From contig WIDE01000013.1 of assembly GCA_015039315.1 (NCBI GenBank), forward strand, positions 218,271 through 282,270: a stretch of DNA of 64,000 nt, in the 5' to 3' direction. Made by a program: the position numbers and the translations under genes. Position 1 is the first letter of the stretch. Each line of letters begins with the position of its first letter. Positions 12,601 to 24,285 of the stretch are shown here, piece after piece. The notes under the pieces were generated by a model that ran no database searches, had not been told where the DNA came from, and worked only from the letters and a program-made list of their open reading frames with translations. The DNA is from Clavulina sp. PMI_390. Lineage: Eukaryota; Basidiomycota; Agaricomycetes; Cantharellales; Hydnaceae.

Positions 12601-14268
12601 AGGTCCTCATTGGCCAATTTTGCGCTCTTATACTGCGGCTGTGGGGGAGGGAGGTCCCCATTGGAGCCGTTCGCAGTTGCCTGGGAGAACGATGGTGGAG
12701 GACGAGCGAACCCAGGATTGGCAGAAGGGAGGGGGACAAGTCGTGCGGGCGAATCCGCCGACGCGCGGCCTTCAGGTAGAGTTGCCAAATCACTAACGCC
12801 CGAACTTTGCGAGGTTGACTCCACTACGTCGTTTGACAATGCACGACGGGTTCGAACTGGAGACGAGTTGGGGGCAGAGGTATGTGGATCACTCTCCTGA
12901 CGCTGCATGTTAGGCTTGCCTGCGGGTGGAGGCCAGTCCGACGCCCTTGCGTTTCCAACTTCCATCTGGTCCGGATCCATCTCCAGGAACTCTCCCAGGG
13001 ACATTTGTTTCCGTGCTGCTGGCTGAGATGGACCAGCGCCGATCGACTGGGTATCGCTCGCCTCTTGTCCATGACGCAACGGCGAAGGTGGAATGGACGC
13101 ATCACGCGATCCAGATGAGCTTCCGTCGATGGCAGGAGAGGGCGCTGGCGAGTCGATCAGCTGGTCGTACTTTAGGAAGCGTGCGGTTTCGTCTGGGAAG
13201 GTCATACGGCTCTCTCTAGATAGCCCTCTCCCTGTCATGGCAGCATTAGGAGTAAGCGTGTTTACGGAAGAGCTCGTCGACAGCGATTGCAATTGCGATG
13301 AGGCTGAAGAGGACGATGGAGGCATAGGGGGACGCGGTGGTGCATCCTCAGAGGGCCGGCTTGGAGAAGCTTCTTTCCTAGAAGATTGATCGCGTGATGA
13401 TGCGCCTTCGGGTAGCTGAGAACGAGCAGCAGGGGTTACAGGGGTTTGGGTGTCAGTCTCGTGTCTGATAGGTGTTGGGGGTATAACAGAGGTTGAGACA
13501 TTAGGTGAAGGCCGCCTCTCGGGGATCTCGGCTGTTGGGGTCGTGGTGCTGTCGGAGGATGGCGCAGATGATAGGGAGGGTCGAGATGCATTCGCAAGAG
13601 CAGCTTGAGCCGCAAGCGATGGAGATTCTTGGATGGAGCCTAATGAGGCGTTGCTCCCTGCGAAATAAAATGAGTCCTAACTAGTACAACGTAGTTCAAC
13701 AATCGAATGGGAACCTACCAGTCTCAGACAAGTGGCGTGTAGGTATGGACGGTCGGTCCGAAACAGCTGTGATGGCGGTATCAGCGCTCCCAGTGCGTTG
13801 ATTTGGGGGACGTGCGCGGGGGTCTTCGCCTCCTATGGCCTGTTGGTATCGTATATTGGCTCGATCGCGTTCCGTCCGAATGCGTTCAATTTGTCGCCTC
13901 AAGTCGATGTGTTCCTTCTTGAGCGATGCGTACATATTCCATACCTTGAGGTTCTCGCCGACGACGGTGTTTCGCTCGTCTATTGCTCGGGCGAGTGCTA
14001 CCTCGTACGACCCATTGGCACTTGCCAAAGCAGACTCTGTGGTTACGGTGGATGTGACGTTGAGACGAAAGGAGTTGGTGGAAGATTGTGGGGCAGGGCC
14101 ACTAGCGTTCGCAAGGCTTGATGAGGAGCTCTGGTGCATATTGCTGGCGGGGGACGACCTGGCGGAAAGGCCGTTCAACTGAGCACGAGCTGCCTGTGGT
14201 GACCCAGTTAAGGAGTCTGGTGAGACAACATTTCTCCGAGCATCGCTTGGGCCGCCTTCCGAGGCCAT
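9647..14268 (-). CDS. BEM3: Bem3-like Rho GTPase-activating protein (coiled coil, PX, PH, RhoGAP)
   Basis: GTPase-activating protein that switches off Cdc42/Rho at polarity sites; PX and PH domains bring it to phosphoinositide membranes. Start ATG at 14268 (MASEGGPSDARRNVV). Seen: a coiled coil at roughly residues 100-150 (SLKKEHIDLRRQIERIRTER); a long Ser/Pro-rich disordered region in the big exon 12183-13658; a PX domain from LPYTTIRVEGSAIRS to SDVPMFFSTG; a PH domain beginning GHKEGYLTKRSKTFGG and continuing across two introns to DRDSWVDALVRHV; a Lys/Glu/Arg repeat near 10985-11080; then RhoGAP with the arginine finger in GIYRLSGSS, LKSYFRELP and MTVRNVGIVFSPTLG. An acidic tail ends at TAG 9647-9649. 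Domain order matches yeast Bem3; estimated length about 1,300 residues, somewhat longer than Bem3. Confidence 0.9.
10985..11085 (-). repeat. Lys-Glu/Arg-Glu codon repeat in the RhoGAP gene
   Basis: Near-perfect hexameric AAGGAG/AAAGAG repeat (CTCCTT/CTTTTC on the plus strand) encoding alternating KEKEKE and REKEKE before the RhoGAP domain. It is expected to form a charged single helix and to vary in length between strains. Confidence 0.85.
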
Positions 14269-16420
14269 GGTTGTTGGGAAGGAATTCGCTGTCGTGTGGT
14301 GGAGGAAAATTTAGCCTGGCTGCTAGTCGAGAGTGGTGAGAGATCAATATCGGGGTAGTAGCGATTGTGCGACGAGAAACGCGGACGTACGCAGCGATCA
14401 GAAGCGTGGTTATGCAATTAGGCGTTGATTAGTGTGCCCCGCACACAGTAATGAGACGAATCAGACGCGAGACGCGCCCAGGAAGCTTGTGGTGACCACT
14501 AGAGGGTCGGGGTTTTCGGAAACTTCCTATCTGAGCCCCGATACACACAAACATCGGCCATTCATCCACCACTTGATCCCACATCCACAGTCCAGTCTCC
14601 ATCTCATGTATCCATTTGACATAGTTCATCGCATCGCAAATAATGTTACAAATTCGAGCTCCACACTACCCTTAGAGTGTCCTCGACCCTTGGTTTATTG
14701 GCAGCCGCCCCGTGCTGTCTGCAACCTGGTTGTCTAGCCTACAGGACATCACATGTTCCATCATGCCCTGATGGAAATTATCTCTCTGATATTCCAACCC
14801 CCATATAATTCAATGACGAATTCGAAGGTGACTCTAGGCTATGAGTTGCACAAAGGCCTTATACAGTTGTAAATGATGGGGGGTACTAAGTCTACATATA
14901 CATCTGATTCTGATTTTCATGATCATCATGGCCCACTTGACATACTTCGCTCTCTCGATGACCCGCAACTGCCTCAGTGTCTATAAACTGATCTATATGA
15001 AAGCTCTTAACTAGCAAGCCGAAGAGAGAGAAAGAGAGGCTCGGCAAGATGGTGCACGCGGAACTTGCGAAGGCCGTGCACCAAACTCATTCTTTCTGTT
15101 CACCCCTAATCAGCATGAGACTATCCGATTATCAAGAACCCTTGAGCCACCTCTCTAAAGCACCGGCGGTCTATTTCAGACAATACGAGTATGAGATCCT
15201 CCGTCTACTGACTAAGGATGCGCTGCACTGCACTATCGCGCCAACTCTCAGAATTTATTGCCTGTCCGAACTATCATAATGAATGGAATTTGAAACATCC
15301 GATCGCTCCAAGCCATAGAATCGGACACCTCCGAGCCCATCAACAGACGCCCGCATAAACATCTTGTCCCTCCACAATAATTGAGGTGTTCGGTTCCTCG
15401 TACGGCAATTCCTATCGGAAATCTCGCTTTGCAAGCCAATTATCAATCCTCCCTGATCAGCCTTGCGCTCGGGGCCGATCATCCGCGCTGTCTCCAGATC
15501 TTTTTTTGCCAACTCTGGATCCGAATACGCCACCGCCACACGAAAACTCTCAAGGTCGTCAGCTTCAGCCAGTTTGAAAATATGCCGTCACTTCGCAAGT
15601 GATAATAGCGAGCCTAACCGCTTGAATCGCGTACGGCATGCCGGCTTATCTATCCTTGAAGGGAAGGAGGCTGCTGCTTGTGAATGGAGGACTTTGTCGT
15701 GCCTCGAGTCGCCACCCTCTTATTCCCAGTCCATGCTATATATACAATTTCATACCTCTCGAGCCCATACTCCGATTGCCCTATCGGCCAGACGTGCCAC
15801 TGATGGTGTTTAAGTGTCTGGGCGGAGATGAGTGGTGTATTGCACGAGTAGGATAAGGTCGAGCAACTCTCCTGGAGGCAGAACAATTAGCTTCCCACCC
15901 AAGACACACAGACCGAATATAGCTTTCTCCAGTACCGAGCATGATTTATATTTATATTGCTTTCGCTTCACGTTATCACTCTGGTCGACACGGGGATATT
16001 GATAGCTGAGCATAGTCCAATAACGGTGATCCCCTACCCGAGGCTAAGCGCATGCAGCTTTGATCACGTCTTGGTCGAGATTCCGACAAATACTCCAACT
16101 TATCGACGTGGCTAGATTAGAGAGCTTCTCAACGCACAGTAGGAAGTAGGATGGGCTACGTATCGTAAGACATGAGGTAACATTCGCGACAGAGTGGCGG
16201 GCCCTGAGCGAGCAAGCTCACGGCACTGCATCCGAGTCGAGAACAAATAGCCAAAGAATATGCATGGGGATGACAAAATCGGGAGTTCACGGGAGGATAG
16301 CGGAGGATAACACAGGATAAACGAATCAAGAACGAGGGGAGGAGAGAAGAGGAGAGAATCAGTAGGTGACCAAGATACACCTATTGTCCGAGGCACTAGA
16401 TTATCCACCCGTGTAGATGA
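14269..16420. other. 2.1 kb intergenic region, no gene recognised
   Basis: Contains the RhoGAP promoter side (near 14270-14600) and the calcineurin A 3' side. Short frames on both strands (for example 15049-15279 plus, 15255-15539 minus) show no known motif and overlap each other antisense, so they are not called. No tRNA or tandem repeat seen. Confidence 0.5.
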
Positions 16421-19062
<2,642 letters not shown>

Positions 19063-19748
19063 GGCGACTGATTAGATGAAGTTTGTGACGGTCGGTGGGC
19101 AGGACGAGGGGGGCGGTGATTACAGCGCCAAGGCAGTTCCTGAACTCGTTGCGCGCGCTCTTGACGGTAGAAGCGGCGGCTGGCGGTTCTTTGGATAAAG
19201 ATCGTGCACGGAGTTCAGTAATGGGACTCAGCAGCGTGTGATATCAGGCTGTAGGACGGTCGGGTCGTCGTTGGATCGGGGGCAACCTGAAGGGGTCTCG
19301 TTGCAGGCTGTTGTGGTCTGCTTAGTCAATCATCAATACGAGTGAATGCGGGATCTGGAACCGCTCGTTCAAGGTTAAGGCGGCTCGATGGACCAGTGAA
19401 TTTGATATAATGTTCTGTAAGCATTTATCATCGGCATTGTTTCTAGAAGCGCAGCTAATTATGGGTTTGTAGCTCATCAACTGAGAGCTCGCCTCACTAA
19501 AAATTATCACTGTAATTATGACCCATAGATATATCAATCGAACCCGTCAATCCCACTCAGCATTCAGAGAAATTAACAAGATGTCATTAGAAGTGGGAGG
19601 AGTACGAGTATGCTCATGGTATATTATACATCCTGGTACAACCTTGGATAATGACATCCAAACGACATTGGCTTAAGAGAATGAGCAAATGAAGGACACA
19701 CCTTGGGTGAATATCTCCAAGAGCACATTTTGATCAAGCCCATACACC
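19063..19748. other. Calcineurin A upstream region
   Basis: Promoter and 5' leader side of the calcineurin gene, and the downstream side of the small minus-strand gene at 19922. No convincing coding frame. The segment 19749-19786 could be a last exon of that small gene under an alternative splicing model. Confidence 0.45.
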
Positions 19749-19823
19749 TTAGAATTTGTCCAGGAAGTCGGCAACAAGCTGAGATCCTGAAACAGAAAGT
19801 AACATCAGTACACAGCGAAGCAA

Positions 19824-19890
19824 GCCGCGGAAAATAGGATTGGGAAAGTTTCAGATAAGCCGATGTTTTCATGCCTCAGAATTCCGCGGC
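19824..19890. repeat. Nine-base perfect inverted repeat (stem-loop) around a 49-base loop
   Basis: GCCGCGGAA at 19824-19832 and its exact reverse complement TTCCGCGGC at 19882-19890. It lies just downstream of the small gene at 19922, or inside its last intron if that gene has a fifth exon. Function unknown; it could be an RNA hairpin or a protein-binding palindrome. Confidence 0.6.
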
Positions 19891-19921
19891 ATTCACAAGT
19901 ATTGCACATGGCAACCACGAG

Positions 19922-20596
19922 CTATGCTGGTTGTCCAAAGACAACCAGCGCACCATAAGCAAGCCCCAACACCAACAACGCCTGCTCGAGCCTGAGCACA
20001 AAACGTGAACAGATGAACAAACGCGCCAGCATCAGAGCCGCGACGGAACTCAGTCGGCGGATCAACGAATGGATGAACTGTATTTCATCACAATCTACAA
20101 CGTCAAGGGAATGGATACTAACCTGGGGCTGAGGCGGGTTGAGGAATGTAGCTGTATCGGCGCAGGCAGCGCTATTGAACAAGCTGGGAGCTGAATCACG
20201 AAAATCGAGTCAGTGACGTGCAATCGAGTAAAGGCGTGTCAAAAGGAAGGTCTCAGATATGAGAGTTTTGGTATATTGGTATCCACAAAGCCGATGGCTT
20301 ATTCGGAAGCAGAACTGAAGTTGGATCATCAATGAGAAAAGAAATCCGAAAGCTCCCTCACCTGAACTCGATATTGAGGAAACGAGCAATTCAAGCCCAG
20401 ATGAAACTTTGTCTGCGCACAGATGTTATCTCTGAACAACCAGAAGAATCAGTCAACCTGCGCAATTGGAAGGGGGATCATAAGAGTTGACAGAATATTC
20501 AGAAGAGTTTCTTTGGTATAAAGTTGTCCACAAAGCCGTAAGCTTTTCGGAAGCAGAACTGATTGAAGGTTCATCATAAAAAGTCAAGGCCATCAT
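19922..20596 (-). CDS. Small multi-exon gene of unknown function with hydrophobic C-terminal half
   Basis: Not recognised. Model: ATG ATG at 20596/20593 (MMALTFYDEPSISSASEK), exon 1 20458-20596, exon 2 20362-20412, exon 3 20123-20190, exon 4 19922-20077; introns of 45, 171 and 45 bases with GT..AG borders. The joined frame stays open for 137 residues and ends in RLEQALLVLGLAYGALVVF-GQPA then TAG. The C-terminal part is helical and rich in hydrophobic and basic residues (SLIRRLSSVAALMLARLF), so it could be membrane-bound or a packed helix; a faint likeness to the first helices of Pcl-type cyclin boxes is not enough for a call. An alternative last splice (donor at 19953, acceptor at 19787) would end it as AYGSQLVADFLDKF at 19749. 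It diverges from eL30. Model inferred from frame and splice signals only. Confidence 0.45.
20253..20331 (-). repeat. Decayed copy of exon 1 inside intron 2 of the small gene
   Basis: Aligned on the minus strand with 20499-20577 of exon 1. The two segments share blocks AGTTCTGCTTCCGAA, CGGCTTTGTGGA and TATACCAAA, and have identical end-to-end length (79 bases) with compensating one-base indels. The copy reads DDPTSVLL...PSALWIPIYQN then stops; it has no start codon. It explains why this intron is 171 bases when its neighbours are 45. A cassette exon or a non-coding RNA pair are alternatives (see findings). Confidence 0.7.
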
Positions 20597-20720
20597 TATC
20601 ACTGACCTATCCACAGTGATAAAATACCATATCACGATTCTATGGGAGGTTAGACATGGAGAGATGATAGAGGTTAATCAACTGGAGAAATCTTGTTCGC
20701 CAATGGTAGTGACGCTTGTT

Positions 20721-20746
20721 TGACCCCAGCGCTTTGGGGTCACGTG
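20721..20746. promoter_or_regulatory. Palindrome TGACCCCA-N6-TGGGGTCA fused to a CACGTG E-box
   Basis: Perfect 8-base arms at 20721-20728 and 20735-20742, with CACGTG at 20741-20746 overlapping the right arm. It sits in the 299-base divergent promoter between the small minus-strand gene and eL30, about 150 bases before the eL30 start. CACGTG is the classic bHLH site (Cbf1/Tye7 type in yeast); the bound factor here is unknown. Confidence 0.6.
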
Positions 20747-20802
20747 CGGGCATAGCAGTTCCAGTTTACGATTGTTTACGATCCACCTCTCGTCGTCCAC
20801 CG

Positions 20803-20822
20803 TTTCTTTCTTTCTCTCTCCG
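20803..20822 (+). promoter_or_regulatory. CT-rich core promoter tract of eL30
   Basis: Pyrimidine run (TTTCTTTCTTTCTCTCTC) about 75 bases before the eL30 ATG, typical of strongly expressed fungal genes, where transcription starts just downstream of such tracts. Assignment is by position only. Confidence 0.5.
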
Positions 20823-20895
20823 TCAGGTAATTATATCAGACATCAGCCTGAAAACAGCTAGATCCTAAGCATCTCTGCGACGTCCAATAGCACCA

Positions 20896-21561
20896 ATGGC
20901 CCCCACCAAGAAGTCCAAGTCCGCCAAGTCTTCCGAGTCGATCACCTCGCGTCTCGCACTCGTTGTCAAGTCTGGCAAGTACTCGCTGGGCTACAAGACT
21001 GCCCTTAAGCAAATGCGCAACAGCAAGGGTGAGTTGTCGTCTGTGCACAAAATCCTCTGTGGAGGGGACTGGAGCATTATGCCGAGAAGGTCCCCCGAGA
21101 GCTGACCAAACTCCTCCCTTTTCCCCTTTTTCACTATCATTCTAATCCTATTCTCCCAATCACCCATCTTTCCTGATTTTGTATTCGATCGATGCCGATT
21201 GTTCTTTGATGCTGATTGGGGGAATCGGGTTTGGAATGATTAGCCAAACTGGTCCTCATTGCCGCCAACTGCCCCCCTCTGCGCAAATCTGAGCTCGAGT
21301 ACTACGCCATGCTGTCCAAGACTGCCGTCCACCACTTCCAGGGCACTAACTTGGCACTTGGCACTGCTGCCGGAAAGCTCTTCCGTGTTGGGTACGTGTG
21401 CCATTCACTTTTGTAGTCTCTTCCTGCGTATCTCGCACATTTTTCCGATCCTGGGTTTACTAACCGTGAATGCTTCCTTCCTATTTTCTCGTAGTGTCAT
21501 GACTATCACCGACCAGGGTGACTCCGACCTTCTCACCATCGCTGAGGGTGCACAGGCGTAA
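20896..21561 (+). CDS. RPL30: 60S ribosomal protein eL30 (L30)
   Basis: Component of the large ribosomal subunit. Three exons: 20896-21028, 21244-21391, 21495-21561. Joined protein starts [20 protein letters not shown] and carries the L7Ae/L30e fold motifs [55 protein letters not shown] and [24 protein letters not shown], ending AEGAQA and TAA 21559-21561. About 115 residues, the normal family length. Both introns have consensus borders. In yeast L30 represses splicing of its own transcript through a kink-turn; whether that holds here cannot be told from the sequence. It shares a divergent promoter with the small gene at 20596. Confidence 0.97.
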
Positions 21562-21960
21562 AAAGCTGAACTGCTCTCAGTTCACACCACTTTCTCATCT
21601 GCTACTGCATCAATACACACGTTTATACTGTCGTTGTTTTGCATGCATATGTATGACCATGCGCTATGCTATACCCTGCTACTAACTCTTCAGACTGCAG
21701 TTGATTGTCGTGAATTCCCCGGATAATTTTCAATGTGTGATCCTTTGAGCAATGCCTTTCGTTCCTGTTCCATCTCTATACAAGTGCTAGAAAAACCTGT
21801 CTGTACACTAGGTTTTGCTTTGTCCAAGTGATAAGGCGCTTCGAGGAGGCTAAGCGCCGGTTGTACTCGATCCTTGTTCGCCTTTCATCCATCCTGCCCT
21901 GCTACCACTTCAGCTTTTCCTTCATTCTCCACCTCTTCTAGACTTCTCGCCACTCTTCTC
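21562..21960. other. Intergenic region between eL30 and RTF1
   Basis: Contains the eL30 3' untranslated region and the RTF1 promoter, with a pyrimidine-rich stretch before the RTF1 start (around 21880-21960). An upstream in-frame codon at 21874 exists but the family start fits the ATG at 21961. Nothing else seen. Confidence 0.55.
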
Positions 21961-24285
21961 ATGGGCTCTTCTGACGAGCATTCCGACGTCGACGTCGATG
22001 AGGAGCTGCTCGAGCTCGCATTTGATGTTGACGGTGGGGACTCGCCCACAGGTGGACGAAAACGCGCAGCCTCGTCCTCAATCAAGGCACGCCACGCTAA
22101 ACGACGAAAACAAGAGTGAGCGCATCGTAGCTTGACGCGCAATGCTTCGAATCGTGCTCTGAATAGTGTGCTCTTTATGGACACGTGTGGCCTCTTGACA
22201 CCCCAACCCCCTCGGTGCTTCACCTTTGTTCCGTCGGACCGCTTGTGTTATCGGGCTTGGTTTGTTAAAGAATGCTAGCGGATTCAGATGCGGAGGTGGA
22301 TAGTCCGGAGAGCGAAGAAGATGATGCGAATCCATATCCACTCGAGGGCAAGTACAAAGATGAGCGGGACAGGCAGAAGTGAGTCTCTCTACTATAATGA
22401 GCATATCATTATCCCCAAAGGCACAACCGGCTCTTTCATTTACTGATACCCTTCATTCCGTATGAACTCAGGCTACTAATGATGCCAGAAGTGGATCGGG
22501 AAGCTATCATTGCCAGCCGACTAGAGGAGAAGCAGAAACTAGTCGATAAAATGAACATCAGCAATTTCCTCAAGACTCATCGTAAACCCCAAGGTGATGC
22601 TGTGGATGATGACGCTGTCGCTAATGCTGCAAAACGTGAGCCAATTACCTTCTATGCTGCTAAATTGAGTTCCTGAGCCCCTGCATGTAACCAGGCAAGC
22701 ACACAACAGTGGGGAAGACGCTCGAAAAGTCCAAGGCATTGAACTCCCTTGCGGAAAAGCGCCGATCAAAGAAAGAACGTGACGCGAATCGGGTGCGTTT
22801 CTGAGCTCCATATTGTCAGCAGGAACAATGTCCCTCATTTAAATGCTCAGGATGACGATGCAGATTACGACGCTTCCCCTCGGAAATCCAAACGACGCCC
22901 TGACGACGACGACAATTCGTCAGAAGACGGTGAGGTCGACAGTCGAACCATTGATCGTTCAACAGATCGTGGTAGCGATGAGATCAAGCTGGGGGACCTT
23001 ATGAAGATTCGTCTAAAGCGCGAGCACCTCGCTGCGCACGTTCATCACAGGTGGTTCGAAGATCTTGTCAAAGGTATGAACTAGCACGTCTTCGACTCTT
23101 GGTTGAGGTGTTCATCAATGCTTTCGGCCCCTAGGTGCTTGGGTGAGATACAACACAGGGCCTGATGGACAGGGAAACCCCATCTACGTTATTTGCGAGA
23201 TCACGAGTATGTAACCTATGGCTCTCTCTTAGAGAATACCCTCCTGAGCTTGTGTTGCAGATGTCGGGGCCGATCTTGTCAACGCGTACATACTTGATGG
23301 CACGGTACTAAGTGATAGGCAAATCGAGCTACGACATGCAGAGAAGATCAAAGCATGGAACATGGATCGGGTCTCCAACCGCGATTTCCCTCAGGTGTGT
23401 TTCTTGGTTGCTTATGCCACAGCTCTTGCCTGATATTTACTCAACTCGCACCTTGGCTTCATGTGACAGGCGGAGTTCGATAGTTTGTGTAGGCATCTAA
23501 AGCGCGAACGTATGCATTTGCCTCGTCGGAGCCAAGTGGAGAAGAAAGCGGAACAAATTAGGGAAATTTTGCAACGGCCTCTGACTAATGTAGGCTTGCC
23601 TCAGGTTGTCCCTATCCACTATCTACTAAACCTTACCCCCTTCATTACAGGCCGATATCACCCATATGCTATCAGAGAAGAAGCGTATTCGTCCTACAAT
23701 TCCCCTCCATGACCTGGTCCTGCAGAGGAATACCCTATACCAACGCCGCCGCCTCGCCGAACACAGTAACAACCGTGAAGAAGTCATCGCAATCGACAAA
23801 GAAATCGCAGAATTCGAGGCGAAACACCCTGAAACCCCTCGAGGAAACGAAGCATCTGACCGGACTGCTGTCCTAAATGAGCGAAATCGCAAGATGGCAG
23901 CAGAGGATCGGAGGGCGATCGATGAAGCAGAAAGAGAGGCTCGGAAACGGAAAGCGGGAGAATCAAGTAGGCCAGGAACGCCTCCCGTGAAAGATCTTTC
24001 AGCTCGCGTAAAGACGATGTCAAAATTGCTTCATGACCCCAACTCCAGGTACGTCATCGCCTATGGCGGTCTTGTCTCGCTATTTCGTCAATGTGGTTCT
24101 CAATGTTACCATAACTAACTTCATATCCATTTTGTGCGTTTTACTTCGTGCGCCACCCGATGTTCAGGTCCTCCACGCCAAAACCTGCAGAGGCTATACC
24201 TAACACGTCAACGCCGAAACCTTCGGCGCCTTCTAATTTGAACGCAGTTGCAAACTCAATCGATCTGGATCTGGGTGATTTTTAG
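21961..24285 (+). CDS. RTF1: RNA polymerase II-associated Paf1 complex subunit Rtf1 (Plus3 domain)
   Basis: Transcription elongation factor of the Paf1 complex, required in the family for H2B ubiquitination and Spt5 binding. Start ATG 21961 (MGSSDEHSDVDVDEELLELA), an acidic N-terminus, then KRAASSSIKARHAKRRKQ. Intron 1 is best closed at the AAAG before AATGCTAGC, which keeps the frame. Seen: NPYPLEGKYKDERDR; EIIASRL-like helix DREAIIASRLEEKQKL, typical of the histone-modification region; Plus3 domain with IKLGDLMKIRLKREHLA, WFEDLVKGAWVRYNTG, PIYVICEITNVGADLV, WNMDRVSNRDFPQAEF; a coiled-coil HLKRERMHLPRRSQVEKK; and a charged, Pro/Thr-rich C-terminus ending SIDLDLGDF, TAG 24283-24285. About seven introns. 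Length about 570 residues, as expected. Confidence 0.93.

Noticed and set aside
20432..20606. Non-coding host gene with intronic box C/D snoRNAs as the main call for the minus strand next to eL30
   Set aside because: The upstream copy lies in a frame that begins with ATG, stays open for 46 codons and joins cleanly to later exons. I kept the RNA reading only as a competing finding.
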